Part shown: piece by piece, positions 54,938 to 63,469 of the stretch
Layout: the number at the start of each line of letters is the position of its first letter
Numbering within the stretch: position 1 is the first letter of the stretch
NCBI GenBank assembly: GCA_019118345.1
Contig: DWZD01000040.1
Location: 186,001 to 250,000 of the forward strand
Source of the DNA: Candidatus Desulfovibrio intestinavium
GTDB taxonomy: Bacteria > Desulfobacterota > Desulfovibrionia > Desulfovibrionales > Desulfovibrionaceae
DNA length: 64,000 nucleotides
Direction: 5' to 3'
Notes under the pieces: generated by a model
What the model was told of the DNA's origin: nothing
Databases searched by the model: none
Seen by the model: the letters and a program-made list of their open reading frames with translations, nothing else
Program-made: the position numbers and the translations under genes

Positions 54938-56134
54938 TTGGAGAACACGGAACGCCAGTTCAGCACCCTCAATCATTTCATTCTCTGGTTCGGCGCCTCC
55001 ATTTCCATCGCCGAAATCGTCACCGGCACCCTGCTCGCCCCCCTGGGGCTGGAACAGGGGCTGAAAAGCATTCTGCTCGGCCATGTCATCGGCGCCTCCA
55101 TCCTGACGCTGGCCGGCCTGATCGGCGCCTGCAGCGGTCTTTCGGCCACGGCCTCCTTCCGCATTTCCTTCGGCCGCTACGGCTCCTATGTCTTTTCCGT
55201 CCTCAACATGGTGCAGCTGCTGGGCTGGACGGCGGTGATGATCATTTGCGGCTCCAAGGCCATTGACGGCATCAGCCGGGTGCTGCTGGGCTTCGAGAAT
55301 GAACGCTTGTGGTGCCTTTTCATCGGCGGCCTGATCCTCATCTGGATTTCGCGCGGCCTGCAGGCCATTTTCCGTATTCACACCGTTGTGGTGGCAGCCC
55401 TCTTTCTCTGCTTCATGGCCCTGGCCTGGCAGGTCATCAGCTCGCCCGTGCCCACGACCGGCGGGGGCGGAGAAGGCATCAGCTTCGGCAGCGGCGTGGA
55501 ACTGAGCGTAACCATGTGCCTTTCGTGGCTGCCGCTCATCTCAGACTATTCCCGCATTCTCAAAAAGCCGGTCAGCGGCACCATCATCGGCGTCACGGGC
55601 TATTTTCTGGGCAGCATGCTCATGTTTTCCATCGGCCTCGGCGCGGCCCTGCTGGCCGGCACCTCAGAAATCAGCGAAATGCTGCTCGGCGCGGGTCTCG
55701 GGCTGGCCGGTCTCTTCATCGTGGCCTTTTCCACGGTGACCAATACCTTTCTGGACGCGCACTCTTCCGGGGTCAGCGCGGCCAATATCCTGCCCGGGAT
55801 CAACGAACGCCGTGTGGGGGTCTGCGTCTGCGCGCTGGGCACGCTGGTGGCCCTCTTCGTGCCCCTGAGCAGCTATGAGGACTTTCTCTACTTCATCGGT
55901 TCGGTCTTTGCGCCGCTCTTTGCCATCCTGCTCGTGGACTTCTTCCTTTTCCGGCGGCGGGACATCGGGCAAAGCCTCAACGTGCCCAATCTCCTGCTCT
56001 GGCTGGCGGGCTTCATCGTCTATCGCCTGCTGCTCTCCACGAGCATCTTCCTCGGCACGACCTTCCCGGTCATGTGCATCATCGCCCTGGCCTGCGTGCT
56101 CATGAATCTTGCGCTGGGCAAACGGCGCGCCTGA
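54938..56134 (+). CDS. CytX-like NCS1 permease (cytosine or hydroxymethylpyrimidine transporter)
   Basis: The start is a TTG with AAAGGAG seven bases upstream, giving LENTERQFSTLNHFILWFGASISIAEI. The 398-residue protein has about 12 membrane helices and NCS1-family sequence in the first helix (HFILWFGASISIAEIVTGTLLAPLG) and in the middle (GIEL-type SGVELSVTMCLSWLPLISDYSR). CytX-type members import the thiamine pyrimidine precursor; others import cytosine. The upstream leader lacks the conserved TPP riboswitch core, so regulation by thiamine is not supported by what I see. It converges with the Sel1-repeat gene. Confidence 0.88.
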   Translation: MENTERQFSTLNHFILWFGASISIAEIVTGTLLAPLGLEQGLKSILLGHVIGASILTLAGLIGACSGLSATASFRISFGRYGSYVFSVLNMVQLLGWTAVMIICGSKAIDGISRVLLGFENERLWCLFIGGLILIWISRGLQAIFRIHTVVVAALFLCFMALAWQVISSPVPTTGGGGEGISFGSGVELSVTMCLSWLPLISDYSRILKKPVSGTIIGVTGYFLGSMLMFSIGLGAALLAGTSEISEMLLGAGLGLAGLFIVAFSTVTNTFLDAHSSGVSAANILPGINERRVGVCVCALGTLVALFVPLSSYEDFLYFIGSVFAPLFAILLVDFFLFRRRDIGQSLNVPNLLLWLAGFIVYRLLLSTSIFLGTTFPVMCIIALACVLMNLALGKRRA

Positions 56135-56196
56135 ACGCCCGCCCGGCAGGCCAGCATGCCCCGACTGACGGCGTCGGTTGACGGCTTTGGATAGCA

Positions 56197-56230
56197 AAGG
56201 GGGAGGAACCGCAGAAAGTTCCTCCCCCTT
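56197..56230. terminator. Bidirectional terminator between cytX-like and Sel1 genes
   Basis: AAGGGGGAGGAAC and GTTCCTCCCCCTT form a perfect 13-base stem around eight bases. Short A and T runs flank it on both sides. Confidence 0.75.
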
Positions 56231-56262
56231 CTCATGAGATGCGCCTTCACGGCACAAGCGGG

Positions 56263-56961
56263 CTACCAGCCCCCCTGCTCCCCGGCGGGCATGGTATATT
56301 CCCGAACCTCGTTGAAAATGCGTCCGTCCGGCTCAAGGCCCATACCGCGCGCCTTGTCGTACCATTGCGCGGACTGGGCGGGATCCTCGCTCACGCCCAC
56401 GCCGTGCTCGTAGCAGGCCCCCACATACAGCATGGCCTGCCCGTAACCGGCCTGCGCGGCCTTGAGCGCCCAGTCGAAAGCGGTCTGCGGATTCTTTTCC
56501 ACAAAGCGGCCCTTGGCGTAATACTGCGACAGGGCATAGGCCGCTTCCGGCAGACCGCCGTCAGCCGCCCGCCGCATCCAGTGCAGGGCCTTGGCCCCGT
56601 CCTGCGGCACGCCGATGCCCGACTGATAGGCGTAGGCCAGCAGGAGCTGCGCCTCCAGATCGTTCTGCTCAGCGGCCAGCGCGTACCATTGCAGGGCCGT
56701 TTCCATGTTCTGCTCGACGCCCAGACCGCTTTCGTAGCAACGCCCCAGCATGACCTGCGCCCGGGGGTTGCCCTCCGAGGCCAGAGGCTGGATCAGCCGC
56801 AGGGTTTTGGCATACTGACCGATGTTGAAGGCCGTCCAGGCCTGATTGAGCGTGTCCTCCACCGAGGCGGCCCGCACAGGCTCCGCCCCCGCCAGCAACA
56901 GCCCGACCGCCAGCGCCGCCGCGCAGGCCCTGCAGACATATTTGCGGATTTTCCCTTTCAT
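56263..56961 (-). CDS. Exported Sel1-repeat protein
   Basis: The start at MKGKIRKYVCRACAAALAVGLLLAGAEPVRA is supported by AAAGGAG nine to ten bases upstream. A signal peptide with cleavage near VRA is predicted, so the product is periplasmic. The 200-residue mature protein is built of Sel1-like (TPR-related) helical pairs of about 36 residues: AQVMLGRCYESGLGVEQNMETALQWYALAAEQND, then two further similar units and a diverged fourth. Sel1 proteins bind partner proteins. It converges with the permease gene and is divergent from the YqeB-like gene. Confidence 0.88.
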   Translation of the reverse strand: MKGKIRKYVCRACAAALAVGLLLAGAEPVRAASVEDTLNQAWTAFNIGQYAKTLRLIQPLASEGNPRAQVMLGRCYESGLGVEQNMETALQWYALAAEQNDLEAQLLLAYAYQSGIGVPQDGAKALHWMRRAADGGLPEAAYALSQYYAKGRFVEKNPQTAFDWALKAAQAGYGQAMLYVGACYEHGVGVSEDPAQSAQWYDKARGMGLEPDGRIFNEVREYTMPAGEQGGW

Positions 56962-57080
56962 GCTAATACTCCTTTGCGGGCAAGATGATGCCCACCGCCA
57001 GCATATAAGCATGGCGGCGTCTTTCACAAGGGGGGCGCGGCACCTTCCCGCCGGCATCGGAATCGAAAACGCTTTTTCAC

Positions 57081-57908
57081 ATGACGCAACAGCCCAGAAT
57101 ACTTGTACGCGGCGCAGGGGAAATGGCCACGGGCATTGCCCTGCGGCTGAAGGCGGCGGGCTTTCGCCTGCTGGCCCTGCAGGAACGCGCCCGGCCCACG
57201 GCCGTGCGCCGGGGCGTCAGCTTTTCCGAGGCCGTCCATGAGGGCGTGTGGCGCGTTCAGGGGCTGACGGCGCGTCACCTGCCCGGCCCGCAGGGCTGTT
57301 CGGCCTGCTGGCGCAATGACGAGATTCCCGTATTGACCTGCCCCGAAACGGAAAGCCTGGCCGTCCTGCGACCGGATATCTTCATCGAAGCCACCCTGCG
57401 CAAGCGTCCGGCCCCGCTCGGACGCGAACTGGCCGCGCTGGTGCTGGCCCTCGGCCCCGGATTTACGGCGGGATGCGACGCCCATCTTGTCATGGAGACC
57501 CATCCCGATCTGTGCGGGCGGATCCTGTCCAGCGGGCAGGCCCTCGCACCGCAACGGCCAGCGGACGGACAAGCCGACCGGCGGCATCTCTACGCGCCCG
57601 GGGACGGCCTGTTTCGAACCGCCGCCCGGTTGGGCGACCGGTATGAACGCGGTCAGCCTGTGGGCTTTTTGCATACCGCCACGGATACGCTGGCCCTGCC
57701 CGCGCCCATGACGGGCATGCTGCGCGGCCTGCTGCGCGACAAAACTCCCGTGCGGCGCGGCGTCAAGCTGGCCGACATGGACGACAGGCCGCACATCACT
57801 CCCTATACCCCATCCACACGCGCCGCCACCCTGGGACAGGCCGTCGCCCGCCTTGTCCGGCAGTGGCAGCAAGGAGAATTGCATGACCCCGACCGATCCC
57901 CGGCCTGA
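57081..57908 (+). CDS. YqeB-like selenium-dependent molybdenum hydroxylase system protein
   Basis: The 275-residue protein matches the EF2563/YqeB family, whose genes usually accompany selenium-dependent molybdenum hydroxylases. Hallmarks are VRGAGEMATGIALRLKAAGFRLLALQ at the N-terminus, PTAVRRGVSFSEAVHEG, PDIFIEATLRKRPAPLG and GCDAHLVMETHPD. Its biochemical step is not settled; it may handle the cofactor. No hydroxylase, SelD or other YqeC-like gene lies in the window, so the linkage cannot be confirmed. The downstream gene starts inside its 3' end (26-base overlap). Confidence 0.85.
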   Translation: MTQQPRILVRGAGEMATGIALRLKAAGFRLLALQERARPTAVRRGVSFSEAVHEGVWRVQGLTARHLPGPQGCSACWRNDEIPVLTCPETESLAVLRPDIFIEATLRKRPAPLGRELAALVLALGPGFTAGCDAHLVMETHPDLCGRILSSGQALAPQRPADGQADRRHLYAPGDGLFRTAARLGDRYERGQPVGFLHTATDTLALPAPMTGMLRGLLRDKTPVRRGVKLADMDDRPHITPYTPSTRAATLGQAVARLVRQWQQGELHDPDRSPA

Positions 57909-58311
57909 TGCGGATGCCCCCCGGCAGACGCCTGTCCATGATCCCGAAATCCTGCACGATGCGCCCACATACGGCGACGGACGGCACGGCGATGACGCTC
58001 GCGGGCGGCACGCGGCCCAAAGCGTGCGCTTCATCCACTTCCGGCAAGTCGGTTTCGGGCCGGGCAATGCCGACGGTTGCCTTGCCCCGGCCATCACCTT
58101 CGGTCTCTTTCTGGGCTGCCTGTTCAGCCTGGGCCTGCTGGCGGCCATCGGCTTTGTGGTCTTCTGGTGCATCGGCGCGGTGCTGGGCGCCCTGCTGCAG
58201 GTGCGCCGCACCCTGAACCGCCAGCCCACCAATCCGTGGTACTGGCGCATTGCCAACTGGCTGGTCTGCCTGTTGCTGGTCTATTGGCTGGCGGGAGGCA
58301 AGCTGCTGTGA
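57883..58311 (+). CDS. Small two-helix membrane protein, unknown
   Basis: The ATG at MTPTDPRPDADAPRQ follows AAGGAG. The 142-residue product has a soluble N-terminal half, HDP/DDARG-rich, then two probable membrane helices (LAPAITFGLFLGCLFSLGLLAAIGFVVFWCIG and WRIANWLVCLLLVYWLAGG) separated by a basic loop. It may be anchored in the inner membrane with a charged cytoplasmic tail. It overlaps the YqeB-like gene by 26 bases and the GIY-YIG gene by four, so it is translated in the same operon. Confidence 0.6.
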   Translation: MTPTDPRPDADAPRQTPVHDPEILHDAPTYGDGRHGDDARGRHAAQSVRFIHFRQVGFGPGNADGCLAPAITFGLFLGCLFSLGLLAAIGFVVFWCIGAVLGALLQVRRTLNRQPTNPWYWRIANWLVCLLLVYWLAGGKLL

Positions 58312-58574
58312 CGCCGCAAAGCTGGCAGGTCTATCTTGTGCGTTGCGCCGACGACAGCCTGTACTGCGGCGTGACGACGGACATGGAACGCCGTCTGGCC
58401 CAGCACAACGGACTGCGATCCGGCGGGGCGCGCTACACCCGCTCGCGGCGGCCCGTCCGTCTGGAAGCCAGCCGCACCTGCACCAGCCTGTCCGAGGCCC
58501 TGCGCCTTGAGGCGCTTGTCAAACGGACGCCGCGCGCCCGCAAACATCTTCTTCTGCAATCCGCCGACCTATGA
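58308..58574 (+). CDS. GIY-YIG domain protein (UPF0213-like)
   Basis: The GTG start is chosen because the frame upstream reads as a shadow and GGAGGC lies seven to eight bases away. The 88-residue protein has a compact GIY-YIG-like nuclease fold, beginning WQVYLVRCADDSLYCGVTTDMERRLAQHN, then YTRSRRPVRLEAS and a basic C-terminal end. The canonical GIY reads QVY, and the second part reads YCG, as in UPF0213 members. The role is unknown; the family is proposed to bind or cut DNA. Four-base overlaps connect it to both neighbours. Confidence 0.87.
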   Translation: MTPQSWQVYLVRCADDSLYCGVTTDMERRLAQHNGLRSGGARYTRSRRPVRLEASRTCTSLSEALRLEALVKRTPRARKHLLLQSADL

Positions 58575-59194
58575 TCAGCCTGCAAACCGCCCTCACCTTC
58601 TTTGTCATTGCCGCCGGTCTGGCCGTGACTCCCGGCCCGGACATCCTTTTTGTTCTCACGCAATCGGCCCTTTATGGGGCGCGGGCGGGCCTTGCCACCA
58701 CCCTTGGCCTCATGAGCGGCCTCTTTGTGCATACCTCGCTGGTGGCCCTCGGCGTGGCCGCCTTTTTTCAGCACTCGCCCACGGCCTTTCTGCTGCTCAA
58801 GATCGCCGGAGCCGTCTATCTGCTCTATCTGGCCTGGCTGTCCTTCCGGGCCGGGGCCATGCTGGCCCTGGGCGAACAGGGCAATTTCATCGGCTATGCG
58901 GCCCTGTACCGGCGCGGTCTGTTCATGAACGTCACCAATCCCAAGGTCTCCCTGTTTTTCCTTGCCTTTCTGCCGCAGTTCTGCTCCCCTGAACGCGGCA
59001 GCATGGCCGCGCAGGTCATTCAGCTGGGCCTGCTGTTTCTGCTGGCGACCTGTCTGGTGTTCGGCCTGACGGCCCTGCTGAGCGGGCGGCTGGCCCGCCG
59101 CTTCAACGACAGCCCGAAGGCGCAGATGATCATGCACCGGCTGGCCGGACTGGTTTTCGTTGGTCTGGCGGCCTGCCTTGCCTTCACAGCCTGA
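58571..59194 (+). CDS. LysE-family translocator (RhtB-like exporter)
   Basis: The 207-residue protein is an amino acid efflux permease of the LysE/RhtB family with about six membrane helices. The family opening MISLQTALTFFVIAAGLAVTPGPDILFVLTQSALYGARAGLATTLG is clear, and FMNVTNPKVSLFFLAFLPQF is the conserved helix-4 motif. The substrate is not readable. The ATG overlaps the GIY-YIG stop by four bases (ATGA). It ends seven bases before the next promoter. Confidence 0.9.
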   Translation: MISLQTALTFFVIAAGLAVTPGPDILFVLTQSALYGARAGLATTLGLMSGLFVHTSLVALGVAAFFQHSPTAFLLLKIAGAVYLLYLAWLSFRAGAMLALGEQGNFIGYAALYRRGLFMNVTNPKVSLFFLAFLPQFCSPERGSMAAQVIQLGLLFLLATCLVFGLTALLSGRLARRFNDSPKAQMIMHRLAGLVFVGLAACLAFTA

Positions 59195-59200
59195 GTCGCC

Positions 59201-59229
59201 TTGACATGCGGGGCCGGCCTGAGTATGTA
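59201..59229 (+). promoter_or_regulatory. Strong promoter of the yceD-rpmF-plsX operon
   Basis: A perfect TTGACA is followed after 17 bases by TATGTA. Transcription would begin at about 59236, only six bases before the first yceD ATG. Confidence 0.65.
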
Positions 59230-59241
59230 CGCAATCGCGAG

Positions 59242-59787
59242 ATGAACATGCAAAACACCTTTCTCCTCCCCCTCAATGATCTGCCCCCGGAAGGCAGAAA
59301 TATCGTCGTTGATGATGCCCGCCTCTGGGCGGCGAACCTGCGGGAATTTCAGATGGATTGCCGCGTGACCGCCCCCTTGCGCGCCGAGCTGCGCATCATG
59401 CCGCTGGAAGACGGCTGGCTGGTGCGGGGAGAACTGCGCGGCGAGGTGGTCGTGCCCTGCAACCGCTGCGCCGAGGATGTGGCCGTGACCATCGACAGCC
59501 GCTTCGAGGAATTTGAGGATGTTCCCGAGGCCACGACCGGCGACGACGGCGGACAGCCGGGCGACAGCCATATCGTTCTGGACAAGGGCGTGCCCCTGCT
59601 GGATACGGCGGCCCTCTGCTGGGAAGAATTCGTGCTGGCCCTGCCCATGAATCCACTCTGCGCCGAGGACTGCAAGGGCCTGTGCCCGCAGTGCGGGGCC
59701 AACCTCAATGAAGGCGGCTGCGCCTGTGCGCGGGACGAGGGCGATCCCCGTCTGGCGGTTTTGCGCGGTCTGACCCTGAAAAAATAA
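59242..59787 (+). CDS. yceD: YceD-like (DUF177) cysteine-rich protein
   Basis: The start is placed at MNMQNTFLLPLNDLPPEGRNIVV, with a second ATG six bases on; the longer ORF includes the promoter. The 181-residue protein has two cysteine pairs in CNRCAED and a five-cysteine zinc-like cluster CAEDCKGLCPQCGANLNEGGCAC near residues 138-160. YceD is a widespread protein preceding rpmF; it is linked to 23S rRNA and ribosome assembly in E. coli. The order yceD-rpmF-plsX is conserved, supporting the call. Confidence 0.88.
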   Translation: MNMQNTFLLPLNDLPPEGRNIVVDDARLWAANLREFQMDCRVTAPLRAELRIMPLEDGWLVRGELRGEVVVPCNRCAEDVAVTIDSRFEEFEDVPEATTGDDGGQPGDSHIVLDKGVPLLDTAALCWEEFVLALPMNPLCAEDCKGLCPQCGANLNEGGCACARDEGDPRLAVLRGLTLKK

Positions 59788-59890
59788 TTGGACAGATGCA
59801 AAAAAAGAGGCTAGGGTTACAGCCCTTGAGCGCAATCCATCCTCATAATGACCGATAACATTTTCCGCTCCGGCGGAGAAGGAGAAGATC

Positions 59891-60073
59891 ATGGCCGTCC
59901 AGCAAAACAAGAAATCCCGTTCCCGCAAGGGCATGCGCCGCTCCCACGACCGCGTGGCCGTGCCCGCCGTCATCTATTGCTCCTGCGGCGAACCGACGGT
60001 TCCCCACAGCGTCTGCCCCAATTGCGGCACCTACAAGGGCCGTCAGGTGGTTGCCAAGAACGACGCGGAATAA
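59891..60073 (+). CDS. rpmF: Ribosomal protein L32
   Basis: The 60-residue large-subunit protein has the basic N-terminus MAVQQNKKSRSRKGMRRSHDR and a zinc finger CSCGEPTVPHSVCPNCG, i.e. the zinc-containing L32 form. AGAAGGAGAAG precedes the ATG. Its stop overlaps the plsX start (TAATG), so translation is coupled, as in the conserved rpmF-plsX pair. Confidence 0.97.
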   Translation: MAVQQNKKSRSRKGMRRSHDRVAVPAVIYCSCGEPTVPHSVCPNCGTYKGRQVVAKNDAE

Positions 60074-61107
60074 TGGACACACGCCCCATCATAGCCGTGG
60101 ATGCCATGGGAGGCGATTTTGGGCCTTCCGTGGTGGTGCCGGGCGCCATCGAGGCTGCCCGGCTTCACGATCTGCATGTTCTGCTGGTGGGCGATACGCC
60201 CAAGATCGAAGCGGAACTGGACAAGCTCGATCTTGCCAATGTGCAGTTTGACATTGTTCACGCCGATGATGTGGTTCACATGAACGAAAAGCCGTCGGAC
60301 ATTCTCCGGCGCAAGAAAAACGCCTCCATTCAGGTGGCCTGCCGCCTCGTCAAGGAAGGTGCGGCCCAGAGCGTGGTCAGCGCGGGGCATTCCGGCGCGA
60401 CGGTGGCCTGCGGCATGTTCATCATGGGCCGGCTGCCCGGCGTGGAGCGTCCGGCCCTGGCCGCCCTCCTGCCCACGGAAAAGAATCCGGTGGTGGTGCT
60501 GGACGCCGGCGCCAACGTGGACTGCCGCCCCTACCATCTCTTTCAGTTCGGCCTCATGGGCGACGCCTTTGCCCGCGACCTCCTGAACTATGCCTCGCCG
60601 CGCGTCAGCCTGCTCAGCATCGGCGAGGAGGAAGGCAAGGGCAACAGCCAGGTCAAGGAGGCGTACGAGCTGCTCAAGCTGGCCCAGAACCTGAACTTCA
60701 TCGGCAATGCCGAAGGCCGCGACATCTTTACCGGCGATGTGGATGTGGTGGTGTGCGACGGATTTGTGGGCAATGTGGTCGTCAAGATGAGTGAAGGCCT
60801 TGCCAGCTCGCTGGTTCGTATGCTCAAGCGCGTCTTTACCTCCGGCCTTCTGCCCGCTCTGGGGGGGATGCTGGCCAAGGGCGCTTTCAAAAAATTCGCC
60901 ACCACCATCGATTATGCCGAATATGGCGGCGCGCCGCTCCTGGGCCTGCAGGGCCTGGCCATCGTCTGTCACGGGCGCTCCAATTCCCGCGCCATGATGA
61001 ATGCCATCAAGATGAGCGGCAACTTTGTCCGCAAGAGCACCAATACCCGTCTTGCGGAAACCATACTTGCCAACGAGGAGCTGACGCGCTTCTCTCGCGC
61101 CATCTAA
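60073..61107 (+). CDS. plsX: Phosphate acyltransferase PlsX
   Basis: PlsX converts acyl-ACP to acyl-phosphate, the first step of phospholipid synthesis in the PlsX/PlsY route. The 344-residue protein opens IIAVDAMGGDFGPSVVVPGAIEA; SAGHSGATVACG and CDGFVGNVVVKMSEG follow, with AEYGGAPLLGLQG near residue 290. The start at MDTRPII overlaps rpmF; the longer ORF in the track is a shadow. It acts at the inner face of the membrane. Confidence 0.96.
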   Translation: MDTRPIIAVDAMGGDFGPSVVVPGAIEAARLHDLHVLLVGDTPKIEAELDKLDLANVQFDIVHADDVVHMNEKPSDILRRKKNASIQVACRLVKEGAAQSVVSAGHSGATVACGMFIMGRLPGVERPALAALLPTEKNPVVVLDAGANVDCRPYHLFQFGLMGDAFARDLLNYASPRVSLLSIGEEEGKGNSQVKEAYELLKLAQNLNFIGNAEGRDIFTGDVDVVVCDGFVGNVVVKMSEGLASSLVRMLKRVFTSGLLPALGGMLAKGAFKKFATTIDYAEYGGAPLLGLQGLAIVCHGRSNSRAMMNAIKMSGNFVRKSTNTRLAETILANEELTRFSRAI

Positions 61108-61128
61108 CCCACTCCACGAGTTTTCTCT

Positions 61129-62115
61129 ATGAATGCACGCTGCAACCTCCTGTCCCTGAGCAGTCATGTGCCGTCTCAGGTGCTGACCAATGACGATCTG
61201 GCCAAGATGGTCGATACCAGCGACGAGTGGATCACCACCCGCACGGGCATCAAGGAAAGGCGGCGGCTGGCCGCGACCGAAAACGCGTCGGATCTGGGCT
61301 GCAAGGCCGCGCTCAAGGCCCTTGACGAAGCGGGGATCAAAGCCTCCGCCCTGACGCACATCATTGCCGCCACCTGCACGCCGGACAGTCTCTGCCCCTC
61401 GGTAGCCTGCATCATCAGCGGCAAGCTGGGCGCCGGCGCGGTCATGGCCTTTGACGTGAGCGCCGCCTGCTCAGGCTTTCTCTATGGTCTTTCCCTCTGC
61501 CGCAGCATCCTGGCCCAGGATCCCGCCGCCAAGATTCTCTTTGTCTGCACCGAAGCCCTCACCCGCCGCTCCGACTGGACGGATCGCAGCACCTGCGTCC
61601 TCTTCGGCGACGGCGCCGGAGCCTGCGTGCTCACGGCCGACGAACGCCCCTCCCTGGCCGCGCTGGAGGATGTGCTGTGCAAGAGCGACGGCAGCCTCAA
61701 CAATCTCATCGTGGTCGGGGGCGGCACCGCCACCCAGTACAAGCAGGGCGACACCGTGGGCAGCGACTTTTTCATCCACATGCAGGGCCGCGAAGTCTAC
61801 CGCCACGCTGTCCGCCAGATGTCCGGCATCTGTGAGGAAATTCTCCAACGCAACGGAATGGGCATCAAGGATGTGGATCTCTTTGTGCCCCATCAGGCCA
61901 ATTTGCGCATCATCGAGGCCGTGGGCAGCCGTCTGGACGTTGCCCCCGAAAAGGTCTTCACCAACGTGGATCGCTATGGCAATACCTCATCGGCCTCCGT
62001 GCCCCTGGCTCTGGCCGAAGCCCGCGCGCAAGGCCGCCTTGAGCCGGGCATGCGCGTCCTGATGACGGCCTTCGGGGGCGGTCTGACGGTCGGGGCCGCA
62101 CTGCTGCGCTTTTAA
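61129..62115 (+). CDS. fabH: Beta-ketoacyl-ACP synthase III
   Basis: FabH starts fatty acid synthesis by condensing an acyl-CoA with malonyl-ACP. The 328-residue protein has the catalytic cysteine in DVSAACSGF near residue 112, the histidine in PHQANLRI near 254 and the asparagine in GNTSSASVPL near 284. The N-terminal TSDEWITTRTGIKERR is typical. It follows plsX by 21 bases and belongs to the same operon. Confidence 0.96.
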   Translation: MNARCNLLSLSSHVPSQVLTNDDLAKMVDTSDEWITTRTGIKERRRLAATENASDLGCKAALKALDEAGIKASALTHIIAATCTPDSLCPSVACIISGKLGAGAVMAFDVSAACSGFLYGLSLCRSILAQDPAAKILFVCTEALTRRSDWTDRSTCVLFGDGAGACVLTADERPSLAALEDVLCKSDGSLNNLIVVGGGTATQYKQGDTVGSDFFIHMQGREVYRHAVRQMSGICEEILQRNGMGIKDVDLFVPHQANLRIIEAVGSRLDVAPEKVFTNVDRYGNTSSASVPLALAEARAQGRLEPGMRVLMTAFGGGLTVGAALLRF

Positions 62116-62260
62116 CGGCGTCGCGGGCCACGGTCTGCGCCGTCGCCTGCCCTGTCGCACCCTGTCCGTCCCCCGGCCACGACCGGACGGCAGAGACAGC
62201 CGAGCCGCGAGGCCCATGCCCGCGCGCTCGCCGCGAACAGGGTGCTTCCTCCGCAGCACA

Positions 62261-62289
62261 TTGCCTTTGTCGTCCCTTTTGTGTAGACT
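62261..62289 (+). promoter_or_regulatory. Candidate promoter for fabG-acpP-fabF
   Basis: TTGCCT is followed after 17 bases by TAGACT. The start point would be about 22 bases before the fabG ATG, in a 202-base gap after fabH. Confidence 0.45.
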
Positions 62290-62317
62290 CGAAAAAATTT
62301 TTTCACGAGGTATCCGC

Positions 62318-63070
62318 ATGAGCGCACTTTCCCCCAGCGTCCCGACGGCACTGGTTACCGGCGGTTCGCGCGGCATTGGCCGTGCCATTGCCCTCACTCT
62401 GGCCCGGGACGGATTTCAGGTTCTGCTGACCTATGTGAGCCGGCCCGAGGAGGCGCAGGAAACGGTGGACGCCATTGTCCGGGAAGGCGGCAGCGCCCGG
62501 GCTGAGGCCCTCAACGTGGGCGACGGCGAAGCCGTGAGCGCCTTTTTTGCCGAGCAGGTCAAGGACAAGGTGCGGCTGGCGGCGCTGGTCAACAATGCGG
62601 GCATCACCAAGGACGGCTTTCTGGTGCGCATGAAGGATGAGGACTTTGACCGCGTGCTGACCATCAATCTGCGCGGCGCCTTCCTCTGTACCCGGGAAGC
62701 CGCGAAAATCATGAGCAAAAACCGTTATGGCCGCATTGTGAACATTTCTTCCGTCGTCGGCCAGATGGGCAACGCCGGCCAGATCAACTACGCGGCCGCC
62801 AAGGCCGGGCTGCTGGGCCTGACCAAATCCTGCGCCAAGGAACTGGCGGCCCGCAACATCACGGTCAATGCCGTGGCGCCGGGCTTCATCGAAACGGACA
62901 TGACCGCCGGGCTTGCCGATGACGTGCGTGCTGCCTATGCCGAAGCCATACCGCTCAAACGCATGGGAACGGCACAGGAAATCGCGGATGCCGTTTCCTT
63001 CCTTGTCTCGGACAAGGCCGCCTACATCACCGGTCAGGTGCTGGGCGTCAACGGCGGCATGTACTGCTAG
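62318..63070 (+). CDS. fabG: 3-oxoacyl-ACP reductase
   Basis: FabG reduces beta-ketoacyl-ACP with NADPH. The 250-residue short-chain dehydrogenase has the nucleotide motif [13 protein letters not shown] near residue 14, [43 protein letters not shown] with the catalytic Ser-Tyr-Lys, and [13 protein letters not shown]. The start at [16 protein letters not shown] is chosen by family fit and GAGG upstream; the longer frame runs through the promoter. acpP follows 67 bases later. Confidence 0.95.
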   Translation: MSALSPSVPTALVTGGSRGIGRAIALTLARDGFQVLLTYVSRPEEAQETVDAIVREGGSARAEALNVGDGEAVSAFFAEQVKDKVRLAALVNNAGITKDGFLVRMKDEDFDRVLTINLRGAFLCTREAAKIMSKNRYGRIVNISSVVGQMGNAGQINYAAAKAGLLGLTKSCAKELAARNITVNAVAPGFIETDMTAGLADDVRAAYAEAIPLKRMGTAQEIADAVSFLVSDKAAYITGQVLGVNGGMYC

Positions 63071-63137
63071 CAGCACGCTGACAAGCGGCGTTATGGCCGC
63101 TTCCCCTATGCAAAAACCACTCAATTTGGAGGAAACC

Positions 63138-63374
63138 ATGTCTGATGTCGCTGAGAAGGTGAAAAAAATCATTGTGGATCAGCTCGGAGCCAATGCCGAC
63201 GACGTGAAGCCCGAAGCCTCCTTCGTGGAAGATCTGGGCGCTGACTCCCTTGATCTGACCGAACTGATCATGGCCATGGAAGAAGAGTTCGACATTGAAA
63301 TCGCCGATGAAGATGCCCAGAAGATCCTGAAGGTGCAGGACGCCATCAGCTATATCGAAAGCAAGCAGGGCTAA
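63138..63374 (+). CDS. acpP: Acyl carrier protein
   Basis: The 78-residue carrier holds growing acyl chains on 4'-phosphopantetheine attached to the serine of [14 protein letters not shown]. The acidic helices and length are standard. TTGGAGGAAACC is an excellent ribosome site, as expected for a highly made protein. The reading frame upstream in the track is a shadow overlapping fabG. Confidence 0.97.
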   Translation: MSDVAEKVKKIIVDQLGANADDVKPEASFVEDLGADSLDLTELIMAMEEEFDIEIADEDAQKILKVQDAISYIESKQG

Positions 63375-63469
63375 TTCGTCCTGCCATTCGCGGGCTGCGG
63401 GCCGCAAGGCTCGTTGCCCGCGCGCCCTTGATCGGCCAACGCCCTGCCGGGCTGCAAGAAGGAGCATAC

